The notes: generated from the sequence alone by a model not told the origin. Counted from the first letter of the stretch, positions 1 to 12,796 are shown. The stretch: DNA of 64,000 nt from Antedon mediterranea (GCF_964355755.1 NC_092680.1:19135001-19199000); one strand, 5' to 3'. Numbers and translations are program-made.

Positions 1-373
1 ATCGGTCTTGAATAAAAAGTGTTGATGATTATAAACATATCGCCTTGCCTTCAATCTACCCATTGTCAATACACGATTTGATCAATATTTTAAATCTGTA
101 ACACTCTTTTTGAATAATTATTTTTTATGAGATTGGAAATGTGACCTATATATATTTTTTGTCTGAATGATGCCGTATGTTTACAACATACCAAAATTAA
201 TAATAATATAGTTGATTGCTGCACTGATATTTTGCGGTTTGTTTTTCATGTCATATTCTTTGTAGTATTTAGGAACATAAACATGTTATAAAATTCGGTG
301 AGCAAGTTCTGTGGCCGGATTCGTTACTTCTGCTTGACCGAGAATTACCCTTTAGGGTTTACAAAAGTGATTG

Positions 374-542
374 ACTTAAGTAAGGCCTATTGATTCGTTC
401 TTTTGTTTTAACCAGTATATATTGGCTACTTTTTTGTATACGTTTTAATAGCCTTAAGTAGGGCCTATTGATACGTTCTTTTGTTTTAACTAGTATATAT
501 TCATGGCTACTTTTATAACTGTTTATACGTTTCAATAGCCTT
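374..542 (+). repeat. Two-copy tandem repeat, about 78 and 88 bp
   Basis: The block running from CTTAAGTARGGCCTATTGAT through GTTTTAACYAGTATATATT to the GTTTYAATAGCCTT end occurs twice back to back. The second copy has a few substitutions and extra bases. Non-coding. Confidence 0.7.
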
Positions 543-932
543 GCCGGTAGATATTAATTTAAAGTCGAGACCTGCTTTTATTAACATGTTACATACGGAA
601 GAAATCACATAATCTGTTTGCAATTCATTTGTAACTCAATATGGATGGGGTGGTCGTATCCGTCAGGTTCATGGCAAGTTTGTACCGTATATCTCCCTAG
701 CGGTCTACTCGACGGTCAAGGGAGGTCCTTTCACAGTTTACCAAACACGCCGTTGTTTTCTATCGTTTATTTTTCATGTCTACTTCAATGAAACAAAAAG
801 AAAGAAAATAAATATTCCGTCTGATTAAATATTAATTTCATTTCTAAATGTTTGCATTCACATTCATAAACAAAATTGGTATAAATACTATACGCACTTA
901 CTGTACTGTCGCTTTTCATTGGTTAGCTCGCT

Positions 933-1116
933 AAAGCTTGGTTCCCACTAGAACGTAACGCAAGGACGTCAACGCAACGTAAGCGTTTTAACCAATGACA
1001 AGCGAAGTTATAGACAGTTAGCAATCACAAGCGAATAAGCCATCGCTTGTGATTGGTCAATTCACTTGCGTTGCGTTACGTCCTTGTGTTGCGTCGCTAG
1101 TGGGAACCACGCTTTA
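933..1116. mobile_element. MITE family A (GCTTGGTTCCCACTAG ends), full copy
   Basis: A 184-bp element whose ends AAGCTTGGTTCCCACTAG and CTAGTGGGAACCACGCTT are inverted repeats, flanked by TA on both sides. The interior is rich in ACGTAACGCAAGGACGT and its inverse, so the whole can fold back. It has no coding capacity, so it would need a transposase from elsewhere. Confidence 0.85.
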
Positions 1117-2148
1117 CGTTGCGTCTACGTCCTTGCGTTGCGTCTGAACCAAACTTAAATGCACTTCTTATTACAAACCGAAAATGAAAAGTTTTATTTT
1201 TCCTGGCCCCACATTTTCTACTGCAGTTCCTCGTGTGTAGGCCATCAGGTGAAAATCCTATCGTTCAATCCCGTTCCGATGCAACATGTGATTAGTTAAT
1301 TTAAACCAGTAAGTCATAAAATCTAGGCCACCTTCATATAAACCAATTTAACTGGTTAGAAAATGTTGATCAATAATCTAACACGTAAACTACCATAATC
1401 ATTTTGTAAAGTTAATTTATTTCAGTATAGCATACGTTAATTACGTACGTTGTAGCAACAAGTAATATACTGTACGATAGCATAGTAATATAGAAGATAA
1501 TAACTTATCGGTCAATAACCCAAATATCTAATCAGGAAAAAGTTGTTAGTTCACAAACCTAGATGCATAGCGCTTTATTCAACCATTATATCTATGATCA
1601 CTTCTCGTATAGGAAATAATAAAAGTATACAAAAGGAGAATTATAGTCCACAGAGGTAAGCTTAACGGTTTACCATTAAGTAGGTCATAAGTGCTGTTCA
1701 GTTCATAGCAGAAAAATTTGCTGTTTCTTTATTAATAACACTGAAACGCGTTTTATAGAATGTAAACGCATTCATTTGCTTGCAATGAAATAGAAATTCC
1801 TGTCTGTATTTTTGTTTCTAGTTTACTCAGACAGACAGTCATTTGATAATTATAGGAAATAGATTGTTATTTCGTAATACCATAGAGTAAATAATAATTA
1901 TTTCATGGTAAAACTAACATAGGATGTTAATAAACTAAATTGATTAAGTTGTAAAACCACACATTACAATAAAAACAACAGTCTATGACATGTCGCTATG
2001 AACTTAGTCAAACCAAAATAATATATAGACAGTTGTCTTTTAGAAAAAGTTCAGAAATTGTTTCTGACGTTAATTTTGGAAAATCTATTTTTAAGGCTTT
2101 AGGCCTACGGTTATTTATACGAAGTTTCATTATTGTTGTATTTTATTA

Positions 2149-2380
2149 GTGTGTCTTGGTGGTTACGATGCTTTGTCCCGGGGTTCAAGACCCGTCACAT
2201 GTCATGATTTTTTCTACGGACAAAATTAAAAACTTCCTTCACAAGGACTTGTAATAAGAATTTGTTTATGTAGAGGATCTTATGTATATGTTTGTCTTGT
2301 GAACCTCTGAGAGTCCCTAATGATCAGCAATTGCTGGATGGATCACCCATTAAATATGGTGTAAAAAAAAAGAAAAAAAG
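2149..2380 (+). mobile_element. tRNA-derived SINE, family 1
   Basis: The head has Pol III A-box-like TCTTGGTGGTTACGATGC and B-box GGGTTCAAGACCC. The tail contains GATCAGCAATTGCTGGATGG and ends in an A-rich run. It is the same element as 40406-40632, with a shortened head region. The 61-codon ORF over it is incidental. Confidence 0.75.
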
Positions 2381-3751
2381 TTTTAGAACGAGAAGGAGAA
2401 CCATCGTCTATGTTATACGGTCGTTTGCAACATTATATTTACATACTTTATCTTCTACGACACTGTTTTCAAACTAAAAGGGCTAAAGCAGTTGATGTTT
2501 GCTGAGTTTTCCTGCCATACTGGTCTCATTACTCAAATGACCGTGTCTAAATCAACTTTGACTTCCTTCGTTGATTGTCTTTTAAATCAGATGTCAACAT
2601 TTTGTGGATTAACTCACAGGTTGCTTTTGAAGTACAGTATTTAGATTTACAACGCACCATAACATATCCGTTGTTTTTCTCTCTTAATTAATATTGACAA
2701 AGAGACAATAATTATGGTAAAAACTTTTTTTCTGAAATAAAGAATCGTCGATTAAAACGATTGTATTTCTAATATGTAACGTTGAGATTATCATAATGAA
2801 TTATATCAGACAGAGTGATGTTCAAATATTGTTTTTAGTAAGATTTCCTCATCTTTTACATCTGTTATCAGTCTTTCTTTATTATTTCCATTTATCATAC
2901 ACAATCATAAACATACATAAATAATCATAGTACAAAGACAAAGATAAAAAAATAAAGAATGGAAAGGGAGAATCTCTGAAGCATATCTTATAGAAACAAT
3001 ATATATAAATAGAAATATGAAACAACAAAGCCACAATGGCATAGGCGAATAATTTAGTAAAAATGCAAACATTATTTTTTTAAGCAAAAAGGTTTCACAG
3101 AGATTGAAATGTTTTTTTTAAATTTCCGTCATTACAAGGCACTAAATGACGAACTAATACAAGCAGCAATTTTAAGTATTCATTCGTAATCCTCATGTTA
3201 TATCATTCACATATTTCATTTGCCGGGTCTGTTTTCCTAATAATTTTGTATAGGCCGCCATGCAGTATATAATGTGTTGTGTTTTCCATTCATATTAGCC
3301 TATACATTCCTATATAATGTCATGATCTTATTTGAATGTTATAGAAAAGTATGCCTCAGCATCCGGCTTTATGCATTCTGAAATAACATATTAAATCAGT
3401 AACAATAATTATGAACATGCATATTTATCGATCAGTAAACGAACAGTTAAATAGATGATATTTTTTTAATGTATGACTGCAGCCGACAATTTGATAAAAT
3501 TTTATTATAAAATACATGATGCCAAGTAACATCCACATTACATTACCCTTTATAGGTCTTTCTACTTTCTACTAAATTTGATTAAAACATGTTTGTAGGC
3601 CTTTTATAATCATCACCAGGTTCATGAACATTATTCGATAAATCAAAATGTTGGTAACAAAAATTCAAAAGTACATTAAGGATGTGACTGAATGAATCCT
3701 GGTGATGAATATGCATGTAGACCGACATTAAGGAATGTTTTAATCAAACGC

Positions 3752-3998
3752 AGCTTTGTCTACACTATCAAACTAGTTTAAAAAAGTGTGATGTGTCCAA
3801 ATTATGGTAGTGATATGCTCAAATATGTCAGTGATAATGCCCAAATATGGTAGTGATATGCCAAAATATGGTAGTGATATGCCAAAATATGGCAGTGATA
3901 TGCCAAAATTAATATGGTAGTGAAATGACATCATCATGTCTATATATGGGCACATCACACTTTTTTGTAACATAAAGTTTGATAGTGTAGACAGAGCT
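3752..3998. mobile_element. MITE family B (AGCTCTGTCTACACTATCAAACT ends) with inner tandem repeats
   Basis: The ends AGCTTTGTCTACACTATCAA and the inverse TTGATAGTGTAGACAGAGCT bound a 247-bp element. Inside, a unit of about 20 bp (ATATGCCAAAATATGGTAGTG type) is repeated four or more times, so the element has grown by tandem amplification. Non-coding despite a 66-codon minus-strand ORF made of these repeats. Confidence 0.8.
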
Positions 3999-4859
3999 TA
4001 GTTAAATCAACTTTGTTCGAAGTTGTTCAGTCATATAACTTTACAGATATTTTACGTCTTAAACTATATGGCAATGATTTCATCAATTCACTTTTTTTTT
4101 GTGGTTAAATGGTTAGTTTTATTTCTTTCTTTGTGTTGTTGTTCCACTTTGTGTTGTTGTTCCACTCCTGTGAGACATTCATTGACCTTTACAAACTACA
4201 CGAGACATTTCGACCTGACCCGCTAATAAGGTTCGAGGGCCAGTCATGGCTTGAGCAGACTATCAACATTCCATAAATTAAAATCATTTGTTGAAATCCA
4301 AGAGAACAAATTGCTTGCTATTTGGGAATTGATTTCATTATTGATCAAACAATGTTGGAAATTGAAGGAATTATCTTGGCTGTAACTCTTCATTTACCAA
4401 CGACCTTAGGGAGGTCGCTGACACTAACTCTTTCCAGTCATACAACTCGGATGGACTGGACAAGCATCCGGACAAGTGCCCGTTGCAAACTGGAAAATGT
4501 TTCTCCTTCAACTTTTCCCCTGTTGATAAATGAACGAGGCCAACTATTTGATTATAGTTTTTTTTTTTTATAAAATTCTTTATTGACTTTTTAACACTCA
4601 TTGGCAAAGACAGTGTTAATTAATTGGCACTTAATGTAAGCTATATGTAATACATTGGCTTTGGTAAATCAAAGTTCATGGCGTGGGTATGAACTTCGTG
4701 GTTCTCAGGTCTTAAGTGTCGAATGGATTTATGGTTATTAGTTTGATAGTACTTTTTATATTACAGAGGGCACATGGGTGTAATATATTAATTATTGAAT
4801 ACGTGTTATTTTTATATCTTACATTCATTTTAATTTCTCCTAACATATCCCCATATTAA

Positions 4860-5300
4860 AATTTTGCATCGGAAATTACTTACTTTCTTAATACGAAACT
4901 GTACCTTTTAAAAAATCGAAAAATGTATGAATTCTGTAAGATAAAAATCGGTACATTTTCCTATTTTAAGAAACATTATTGCTGAATTCTATAAAGTAAA
5001 AATCGACAAATTATTTGTTATTTTTTTTAAGAAAGTTTGTGCATGAAAAAAAAAATTCTTATTAAAAAAAATTGTGAATTCCTTAATTTTTGTTGGGACA
5101 AATTTTGCTTGAAACAATTCTATCAAGTAAAAATTCTCATTTTAGGAACGTGATTGCATAAAGAAAGAGCATAATACAAATTGTTTAATTCCTTTTGCCT
5201 ACCTGTACTTTAAGAAACATAATTACTTGAAACAAGAATTCTATAATAAAAATGGTTAACATTCCTATGTATTCAAAATATTGTTTGAAGAAGTACAGTA
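4860..5300 (+). repeat. Degenerate tandem repeat
   Basis: A theme GAATTCTATAAAGTAAAAATCG followed by TTTTAAGAAACATWATTGCT recurs about four to five times at irregular 55-120 base spacing (near 4930, 4983, 5115, 5230). Old, decayed tandem array; non-coding. Confidence 0.5.
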
Positions 5301-5886
5301 CTATAGAATGTCTGGTATTCTTGATACGAATTTATATTGAGTTAAGTAATACGGTATTTTCATGATAAGAATGTATGCGATTCGTGTAAGAAATGTTTCG
5401 ATTCTTGGTAAGCAAAAAAGTATTGAAATACTGTACGGTTAGAATTGATTGATTTCAAGAAATATTTGGCTTGAAAAAAAAGTTTTTTCCCTCTTAAAAT
5501 GAGAATTGGAATTTTGCTGTGTCTAGGTTTAGGTATAGCTAATAAATAGACCGCGAATTTCATAGACGTTATCTATTAGAAAAGAGTTAACATTGGAAGA
5601 AAATCGGTGGTATAGATAATTTTTAACTTCGGTAGAAACCATTTTACAGAAATAAATTATAAAATATTAAATGCAATTTATTACCGATATAAAGTATAGG
5701 CTATGCCTGTCTATCACTAAATTTCTTGGTTAAATAAAGGACCTATAAATGTATAGGGCCATGGTTAAATTAAATGTAAGCTTTTGTTTTATTGTCATTC
5801 CGCCACCCACCCCCTTCAAAATCGTACTTTTAAAAACATTTTATTCGAATATTCTGGTTAACGATATGTGTTAATTTATTTTTCAG

Positions 5887-5943
5887 TGAATGCAAAGATG
5901 GTGGTATAGCTGGTGGGGTGGTTGGCTACAAACTGCTAAAAAG
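5887..5943 (+). other. Isolated exon-like segment
   Basis: A 57-bp segment between TTATTTTTCAG and AAG/GTACGT, both good splice sites. One frame reads ECKDGGIAGGVVGYKLLK, glycine-rich. It could be a coding exon of an unseen gene, a 5' UTR exon of the small gene starting at 9087, or chance. Nothing around it helps decide. Confidence 0.2.
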
Positions 5944-8192
5944 GTACGTATTTTTTTATTACCTAACTAGCTAGGCCTACTAAGGACAAGGTAGTTTGGC
6001 CCTAGATAAACATTATTTAACAAGTTTGCTAATAATTTACCTCAAATAAACGCGTAAACATCTTTTTAATTTAAATGTTTAATATTATTTCCATGGTTTA
6101 TAAAATACAGTACAGTAGTACGGCATTATGTTTATTGTTACGACTTTATTAAGTTTCAAATAAAAGTTTGTGGAGGCGCTGTGTAGGAAAGTATCGCACA
6201 TCAAAAAGAAAATAATAATATGCAATACAACTGCAGTGTATACCGTAACATTTTGTTACTACACGTGACTGTACGTCGTCGTCATCGTTTATCATCAGCG
6301 TTAATACACGTGATCAAATGAGACAGACTGAAGTAAATAAGCTCGTCTCACACAATTTATGTGTACAGGTATTCTTTTGAGAGATTTATTGCTACGTGTA
6401 CTTACGTCATTAATTGTTAACTAAAAGCCCAGATACCATGTCGATATAGGAACTTTGTATATTTTTTCACATACAATCTTCTAAATCAAACCAATTTTAA
6501 TTATGTCTAATTACAAATAAACATTAACGTTAATTATAATTTATTTCATACATGTTTGTGTATCAAACATTGTGTTTCTATGAATAGAAGATATGGAATG
6601 GAATACCTCAAGGTAATGTTGGCACATATGACATCGGATTTTGCACTTTGTAAATTTTCAAGCTTTCAAACAAAAAATAAACCTTTTTTTTCACAGGGTT
6701 TCGCGAGTTCAAAGTTTTAACACCAAAATGTTTTAAGACAAAAAAAAGCCTAAACACAGAAAAATAATAAGCTTTACTAACATTGTTTATATTGACAACC
6801 TAAATTATCAACATTCTGTAGCTATCACTAGATTGATCCTGACTGACTATCGCAAGTCAGTCAGATACAAGTCTAGGTGGTATACATTGAATATCAGCAG
6901 GGTAGTAAATATTCATCTAGCCTAAGTCACGTTATTTTAGTTTTAGTTTTTAGACATTACAATTGCATTTCAAAATATATTGTTTTTGCTTTCTTTTATA
7001 ATCTATATTTTTATAAAAACAAACATCTAGACCTAAATGTATTTTTTTTAAATAAGTTAGGCCCATTTTGAGCACGTAGGCCTATACTTGAATGAAAAGG
7101 AAAAAACAACTTCAGGCAACTCGTAACTTAATTCTTTTATACTGAAATAACAAAGAGTTGAGCTTAACAAACGTATAACCAAAGATTTTATTTATTTTGA
7201 CAGGTTTTAAATTGTGTTAATTATCGAATCAAATACACAGACCAGTACGCTAATGCCTTTTCCTTATGGGAATAAGCAAGATAATATCCGTCTCAAAATA
7301 AGATTTGTTTACCTTCAGGGTTTATATGATTTCCTTTTCAAAATATGTCTTAACTCTTATTATAAGAACGTTCGTTATGACAAACACGAACTCAAATCAA
7401 GTAGAAGTTCAAATTGAAGCACTCTAGTTGAACTTAACACCGAAATGCCTATTGGGATATGGTGTTGCAACACGTGACAATTGCATGAGTCGTCTTTAGA
7501 CCTTGCATATTAGTTTTAAAAACTAAAATTAAATCATGAATATGTTTTATAATTTATATTAAAAAATACTGTTTTAGGCAAATAAAAAAAACATAAACAA
7601 ATTTATGTTAGGGATTAAGCATTTTCTTTGTACTGAGTCTGTATCTTATATATCTTTATAGTACCGTATATCATAGTATAGGCAAATGCTGTAATAAAGT
7701 ATCACATAGTATCACATGTGAAATGCTTAAACATTTCGATCATAATGCTATTTCGATGGAAAAAACAATGATTATATCCTTTCAATTCAATTCTTTTCCT
7801 GAATTATAGGCCTACCTGCATTTCTAACTAATAAATATTTTCCCCTCTAAATCATATATTACGGTATCGTTCTAAAAACGATACAATGCCATCTCTCCCT
7901 TTAACCTAAAAAAAACAAAAAACAAGTCGAGGGGGCGATACCGTTAGTTCAGTCAGTAGGCCTACGTTTCCTCACCAAAAATAATACTGCAGAACGGATA
8001 TCGCTACTATCCTTCCATGCATGATGATTGACGTATAACAGTTGCTTAGCAAAATTGCCCAGGTCAGTCCTTAATCGACGTTATTGGTTACGCCCTTCTA
8101 TCATCTATCACATAGATTACATCAGATAAGTACAGTGTATTAGGTTTTGTATCACAGCATAGGCCTATAACATGTATAACATGTATGTATAT
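5944..8192. other. No gene seen
   Basis: AT-rich intergenic or intronic DNA between the exon-like segment and the family-2 SINE. Short frames here are K/N/I/Y-rich and have no splice or promoter support. The stretches 1117-2148, 2381-3751 and 3999-4859 are the same in character. Confidence 0.5.
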
Positions 8193-8490
8193 GGAGTGAG
8201 TTGAGTGGCCGTGCGGTTAAGACAGTGGAAGCGTAATTACGTAGCCATAACATCGGCAGGGGTTCGAGGCTCACTCACTCCATGGTTCTGGTGATAGGAC
8301 AAGTCTTCTCGGACAAGGACTATAAACCGTAGGTCCAGTGTACACAACTTAGCTCGTGTGTACTTTAAAGAACCTAGTACATCTTTCGAGACGAGTAGGG
8401 GGTTACCCCGGTGTATAGTACATCACAGCCACTGATCACCAACTGGGCCCTCTGAGAGACCATGACTGAAGAGGTCGCCCATAGTATAAA
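8193..8490 (+). mobile_element. tRNA-headed SINE with conserved core, family 2
   Basis: The head resembles a class-II tRNA: GTGGCCGTGCGGTTAAG (A-box region) and AGGGGTTCGAGGCTC (B-box). The body carries GGTCCAGTGTACACAACT, TACTTTAAAGAACCTAG and AGTAGGGGGTTACCCCGG. These are shared with the minus-strand copy at 61.3-61.7 kb and look like one of the widely conserved central SINE domains. Confidence 0.75.
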
Positions 8491-9086
8491 TATAAAACAA
8501 TACAAATATATATTAGGTTATTAGTTACTGCAACACATAAATAACATAACTTATTTTTATATAAATAAAAATAACGCATCCATGACAACTCCATACATGA
8601 ATTTGAAAACGAAAATATTTTATTTCTGTATCAAATTAATCCCCATCATATATATACTCCCCACCCGTACCAATCACCCGCAAATATGCCTACCCGTCAA
8701 CCGTCTCATCCCATAATTCTCCCCAGCCACACCAATCTAACACCCCACGCCCACCAATCTAACACCCCCTCCCCCAATGGTCCTTTTGGCATAATGGACC
8801 ACCTATTATACACGAGCACTCATCGTTTTAGGCCACTGGGAACAGCTCACAGGATCCATCACCACTCGCTAAAAATTGTACATGTTTTGTAATGTAGGCC
8901 TATCATGCCAAGAGTGTCCTCACCTGTTTGAATCATCAACAATTCCCTGATGATAAAAGCCTCACATTCAGGTGTGGTGTTGAAAGGATCCGCTTTGAAT
9001 AGTGGTGGTACAAATCATTTATTATATTGAATGTAATGAGTTACTGAGAGATTAATTGATCCGCTTTGGTCCTCGCATTGCCCATT

Positions 9087-9167
9087 ATGGTGAATACTCA
9101 TTGGCCTAAAGCTATCGATGAATTATTAAAACATCGCTTAACTTTTATAGACGAAGATTTATTACAG
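9087..9167 (+). CDS. Candidate start-codon exon of a small unknown gene
   Basis: ATG at 9087, with an in-frame stop upstream (TGA before TCCGCT), opens 27 codons reading MVNTHWPKAIDELLKHRLTF then IDEDLLQ, ending at a strong donor CAG/GTAAGG in phase 0. The composition is protein-like (amphipathic Leu/Lys/Glu/Asp) and unlike the K/I/N/Y-rich chance frames common in this window. It joins in frame to 11833-11913 and 13218-13271 for a product of about 71 aa with a poly(A) signal behind it. I recognise no family. It may still be chance. Confidence 0.35.
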
Positions 9168-9357
9168 GTAAGGCACAACAACAGCTGAATTCGACATATT
9201 ATTCTGATAAACTTTTCTAGGCCTTATTCACTATCCTCAGACAACCACTGGGACAACCGCCCTGAACTATTTCCATGGGACAAAACTCAATTGGACGACT
9301 AAGGCCTAGGGCTAAAAGTAGCTCCGCGTTTCTTTGCAACAACATTGATAATAACTT

Positions 9358-9540
9358 AAGCTTGGTTCCCACTAGAACGTAACGCAAGGACGTAAACGCA
9401 ACGCAAGCGTTTTAACCAATGACAAGCGAAGTTATAGACAGTTGGCAATCAAAACCGAATAAGCCATCGCTTGTGATTGGTAAATTCACTTGCGTTGCGT
9501 TACGTCCTTGCGTTGCGTCGCTAGTGGGAACCACGCTTTA
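9358..9540. mobile_element. MITE family A, full copy
   Basis: Nearly identical to the 933-1116 copy over its length (same internal AAGTTATAGACAGTT and ATAAGCCATCGCTTGTGATT). This suggests recent spread or gene conversion. Confidence 0.85.
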
Positions 9541-10360
9541 ACGTACTTTTCGACACTGAGTGAACTGAAAACCGTGACATTTTAATGTAATTGAAAATTT
9601 ATATTTTACCATTAGGAATAGGCCTATCAATATTAAATCTTGGTAGCTACTATTTAAGCTGTATAAAGAGTTTAGTTTAGCTTGCATAATGCTAAATTTG
9701 TTTCCTATAAATAGCACAATTATATAAACAGATTTTCGTGAAAATAAAAATAATTCGTCTAAAAACCAAAAATAATGTTTAGGCATACGATTATAAAATT
9801 ATATTATATGTTGATATATGTTAGTTATATATACAGCCATATATATAATATATAATATATACAGCCATGTCATGGCAAAACATTTTTTTTATAGAATAAA
9901 CGTGGATATTTAAAATCATATAAAAGAAAGGTTATTACGTTGTTTGTTTACGCTAATATTACAACACAGGAAACAATACACAACAGAAACTAGAATTATC
10001 TATTGAAAATTTCCGATTTCTGTCACGCAATAGCGTTCGACATTGAAGAGGTTATATTTATATAAAAATTATGAGCTTCTTAGCGGATACAGGTAAAGTA
10101 TATCGGTTCCTCTGTAATCCCGTCTGTTTATATACTACGCATTTTCATATTTTATTTTTTAATTCTTACTAAAGATGTTGGTCAAATCCGTTAGGGATTT
10201 TTTTTTCAAAATACTATTTACCTTGGTAGTGATTAAACGTCACAGCCAACCATATTCAATTCCGAGAATTTTAATGTTTGTTACGACCTTCGGCGTTGTA
10301 CATGATTCAATTTAATTTATTTTGTAAAACACATAAATATGTCATAACTATATCTTTGAA

Positions 10361-10698
10361 TACGGCTTTACCACGTTGAAACACCGGTTCTCGTCAGATC
10401 ACCGAAGTTAAGCGACGTTGGGCCTGGTTAGATGGGAGACCATCTGGGAATAACGGGTGCTGTATACGGAGCTGGGGTCCCGTTAGGCATTCTTATGGCA
10501 TCCCCTGCATCTAGTATCTGCCTCAGACCTCTGGTCAAGGTGGGCACTGGACGAGAGAAGCCCTTGATCATTGTTAGGACCAATCAAGGTGCTTTAAACA
10601 GTCCTGGCTTTGTTTGTATCAAACCTGTTAGTGGCGGTAATTATCGCTGTTGGTTTCGATTAAAAATAAAATTAAAATAAAATAAAATAAAAAAAATA
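10361..10698 (+). mobile_element. 5S rRNA-derived SINE
   Basis: The first 110 bases are 5S rRNA: TACGGCTTTACCACGTTGAA, ACACCGGTTCTCGTCAGATC, ACCGAAGTTAAGCGACGTTG, GGCCTGGTTAG, then GGGAGACCATCTGGGAATAA and GGGTGCTGTA. The internal Pol III control region is present, but about 7 bases (the GTACTTG part) are missing after GGTTAG. About 200 unrelated bases follow, then a TAAAA-rich tail. That head-body-tail order is the SINE3 type, so this is a retroposon rather than a working 5S gene. Confidence 0.8.
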
Positions 10699-10959
10699 TA
10701 TATATATAATAGCAATACAATAAACACACAAAATAGAGTAGCATTTTCATCAAATTGGTAAAATACGGTACAGATATTTACTTTTCTACATTTATAAATC
10801 TTAAAAAAAGAGACAAAAGACATAATGACAAAAAACGATGAAGATAAAGATTGAAGCATTTATATGTTTTATTTAGTACCTTTCCTAGCAGTCTTATGAG
10901 TCAAGATTGTATATTATATAGTCGTGGTTGTCCTAAAATTCACCGAGAGATAAAGTAAA

Positions 10960-11260
10960 AGCCAAACGGTAATGGACAAGAGGAGAACAGATGGTTCAAA
11001 AGATTAGGAAAAAAGAAACGCAGATGGTGGACGATTTCACAATATCACATACAGGAACAGCATGAGCTGGACAGCACAGAACAGAAATTAATGTCAGAGG
11101 CTTGAGAAGTGGACAGGTGGCGCCAGGATTTGCCCGACGGAGGGACCAAAAGGCTCGACAAACATGGTCAATCCTCTCCGAACGGGGTTGGGACCGGATG
11201 ACGCCACCACTGCTGGGTTTAAGCAGGGCTATGACGCGGTGGATAGAGGCGAGGTAAGGT
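10960..11260 (+). pseudogene. Possible retroelement ORF relic
   Basis: A GC-richer patch with broken coding-like pieces such as RPRKRWWTISQYHIQEQHEL and later WRQDLPDG in shifting frames with stops. The basic-Trp pattern recalls the C-terminal end of LINE ORF2 proteins. Weak. It lies right after the 5S-SINE and before a GAG/GTAAGG sequence. Confidence 0.25.
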
Positions 11261-11832
11261 TATAAGGTGTTTGCGGCTGTTTGTTGTTGGTTATATCAGA
11301 TAGTCCTCGCAATTGTCCATCAGGTCATTTTTATAGTGAACCTGTAACTCTCTGCTGTAACTACTATGACCGTTACAGTACATCAAATATGCCTATATAA
11401 ACAAGACAGATTTTTCTATTCACAATTTCATAACAACCAGGCAGAAATGCAAAACAGATACGGTAAATTTATGTTTCGTTTTGGCTTATTAGTTATAAAT
11501 TACCTAATGTAGAATATAGCATTATGTAATGCGGTTGAAGAAGCAGGTTATAGAAAGCTGTGTATTGGAATCACTCTAACTTGTCAACAAAATTGTTGAC
11601 AGACGAAAGTACTATGACACTACTGTAACCGCAAGGACATCGTTTCAGTTTTCTAGTTGCTATATTATACCATGATTATACTGTATATTTCAAATCAAAG
11701 CTTGTGTATTGGAAAACTGTTCAGTATGTAAATACAGTACAAATATAGACAATTGGCGCCAATGCTAGAGAAGCGAACAGGTTATTGCATTTATATCGCC
11801 TGCATTTGTTTATAAATTGTAGTCTTCTCTAG

Positions 11833-11913
11833 ATGCAAGTGGCAAGGGGAAAACACGTCGGAGAACTCTTGCAGAGCCTTCACTCGATGATGGGTCGATA
11901 TTTTTTGTTGACA
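11833..11913 (+). CDS. Candidate internal exon of the same small gene
   Basis: An 81-bp interval between a pyrimidine-rich acceptor (GTCTTCTCTAG, ending 11832) and a donor GTAAGT (11914). In phase 0 it is open: MQVARGKHVGELLQSLHSMM then GRYFLLT, which continues the 9087 exon. A second frame is also open (GKGKTRRRTLAEPSLDDGSI), so the frame choice rests on the phase of the neighbours. No family recognised. Confidence 0.3.
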
Positions 11914-12633
11914 GTAAGTTTTGCAAGAATGTTGCTTTCGACTGTAATACACTGGTAAATTCCAATTGCACTATTTTACCATACTGTTTTTTCCTTTCTA
12001 CTATTTATGAAGCATAGCCTACAGGTTCCGACGTATTTATTAGTTAAAAAATATGTGTCCTAAAATCACGAGATCGAAATTCATGTACGTTTATGGGGTT
12101 AAAAAAAACACCTTTTTCTGAAGTAGGCCTATCAAATTAGACTAGCAGATAAAGCTCATAACAACTTGGCAAATCCTTACCAGTATAAGTTAGTCCTGAA
12201 AAAAATCTTTTTTATCAACTTAGTCCCATGTATTTATGTTGCTTACCTCGGGACCAAAACAAAAATATATAAAAAAAATAAAAAATATATAGGTCTATAC
12301 TATAGAATAATTGCTATTTATAAATGTTGTTTTTATATTAGGAGAAAATTATTTTTAAGCAGGCAAGAAAAGATTCCACCGATTGAAATAAAATGCGCGA
12401 TGAAAAGTACAGATACCGGCAAGCCTACACTCATTGATTGGACAGTACCGTACATTCAGTTTTGTGAATTTGTGAACTTAAATAGGTTGATTGACGGTTC
12501 TATTGACAAGATACAATTACGGGCCATTACGGTATAACAGATGATGTATGCGCCAAGAGGCAATACCACAACACAACACATTATATACCTGTATGCTCCA
12601 ATTAAGGCCTACATTGTGTATCGGGCGGAGGTA

Positions 12634-12643
12634 CTGTCAATCA
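12634..12643 (-). promoter_or_regulatory. PBX-MEIS-type 10-mer
   Basis: TGATTGACAG on the minus strand, 213 bases from the plus-strand copy at 12856. Sequence match only. Confidence 0.25.
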
Positions 12644-12702
12644 AAATGAAATATTCATTTAGTAACAAATTAGCAACATTTCGATGTATATAGTAAAAAC
12701 AG

Positions 12703-12796
12703 TGTTTAATGAATAAAATAATGTTTATATCGGATCCTTTACGCATGCGTGTTTAATGAACAAATGTTTATATCAGATCCTTTACGCATGCGTTTT
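12703..12796 (+). repeat. Two-copy 48-bp tandem repeat
   Basis: GTTTAATGAA..AATGTTTATATC then RGATCCTTTACGCATGCGT occurs twice in a row. It lies between the two opposed PBX-MEIS-type sites. Confidence 0.75.

Noticed and set aside
3773-3973. 66-codon minus-strand ORF with FGISLPY repeats
   Set aside because: Encoded by the tandem units inside a MITE.
10361-10475. Functional 5S rRNA gene
   Set aside because: Missing about 7 bases of the 5S sequence, with a non-5S body and A-rich tail attached; it fits a SINE.
12166-12537. 123-codon plus-strand ORF
   Set aside because: Dominated by K, I, Y, F and N as expected for chance frames in AT-rich DNA; no domain, no start context and no splice or poly(A) support.
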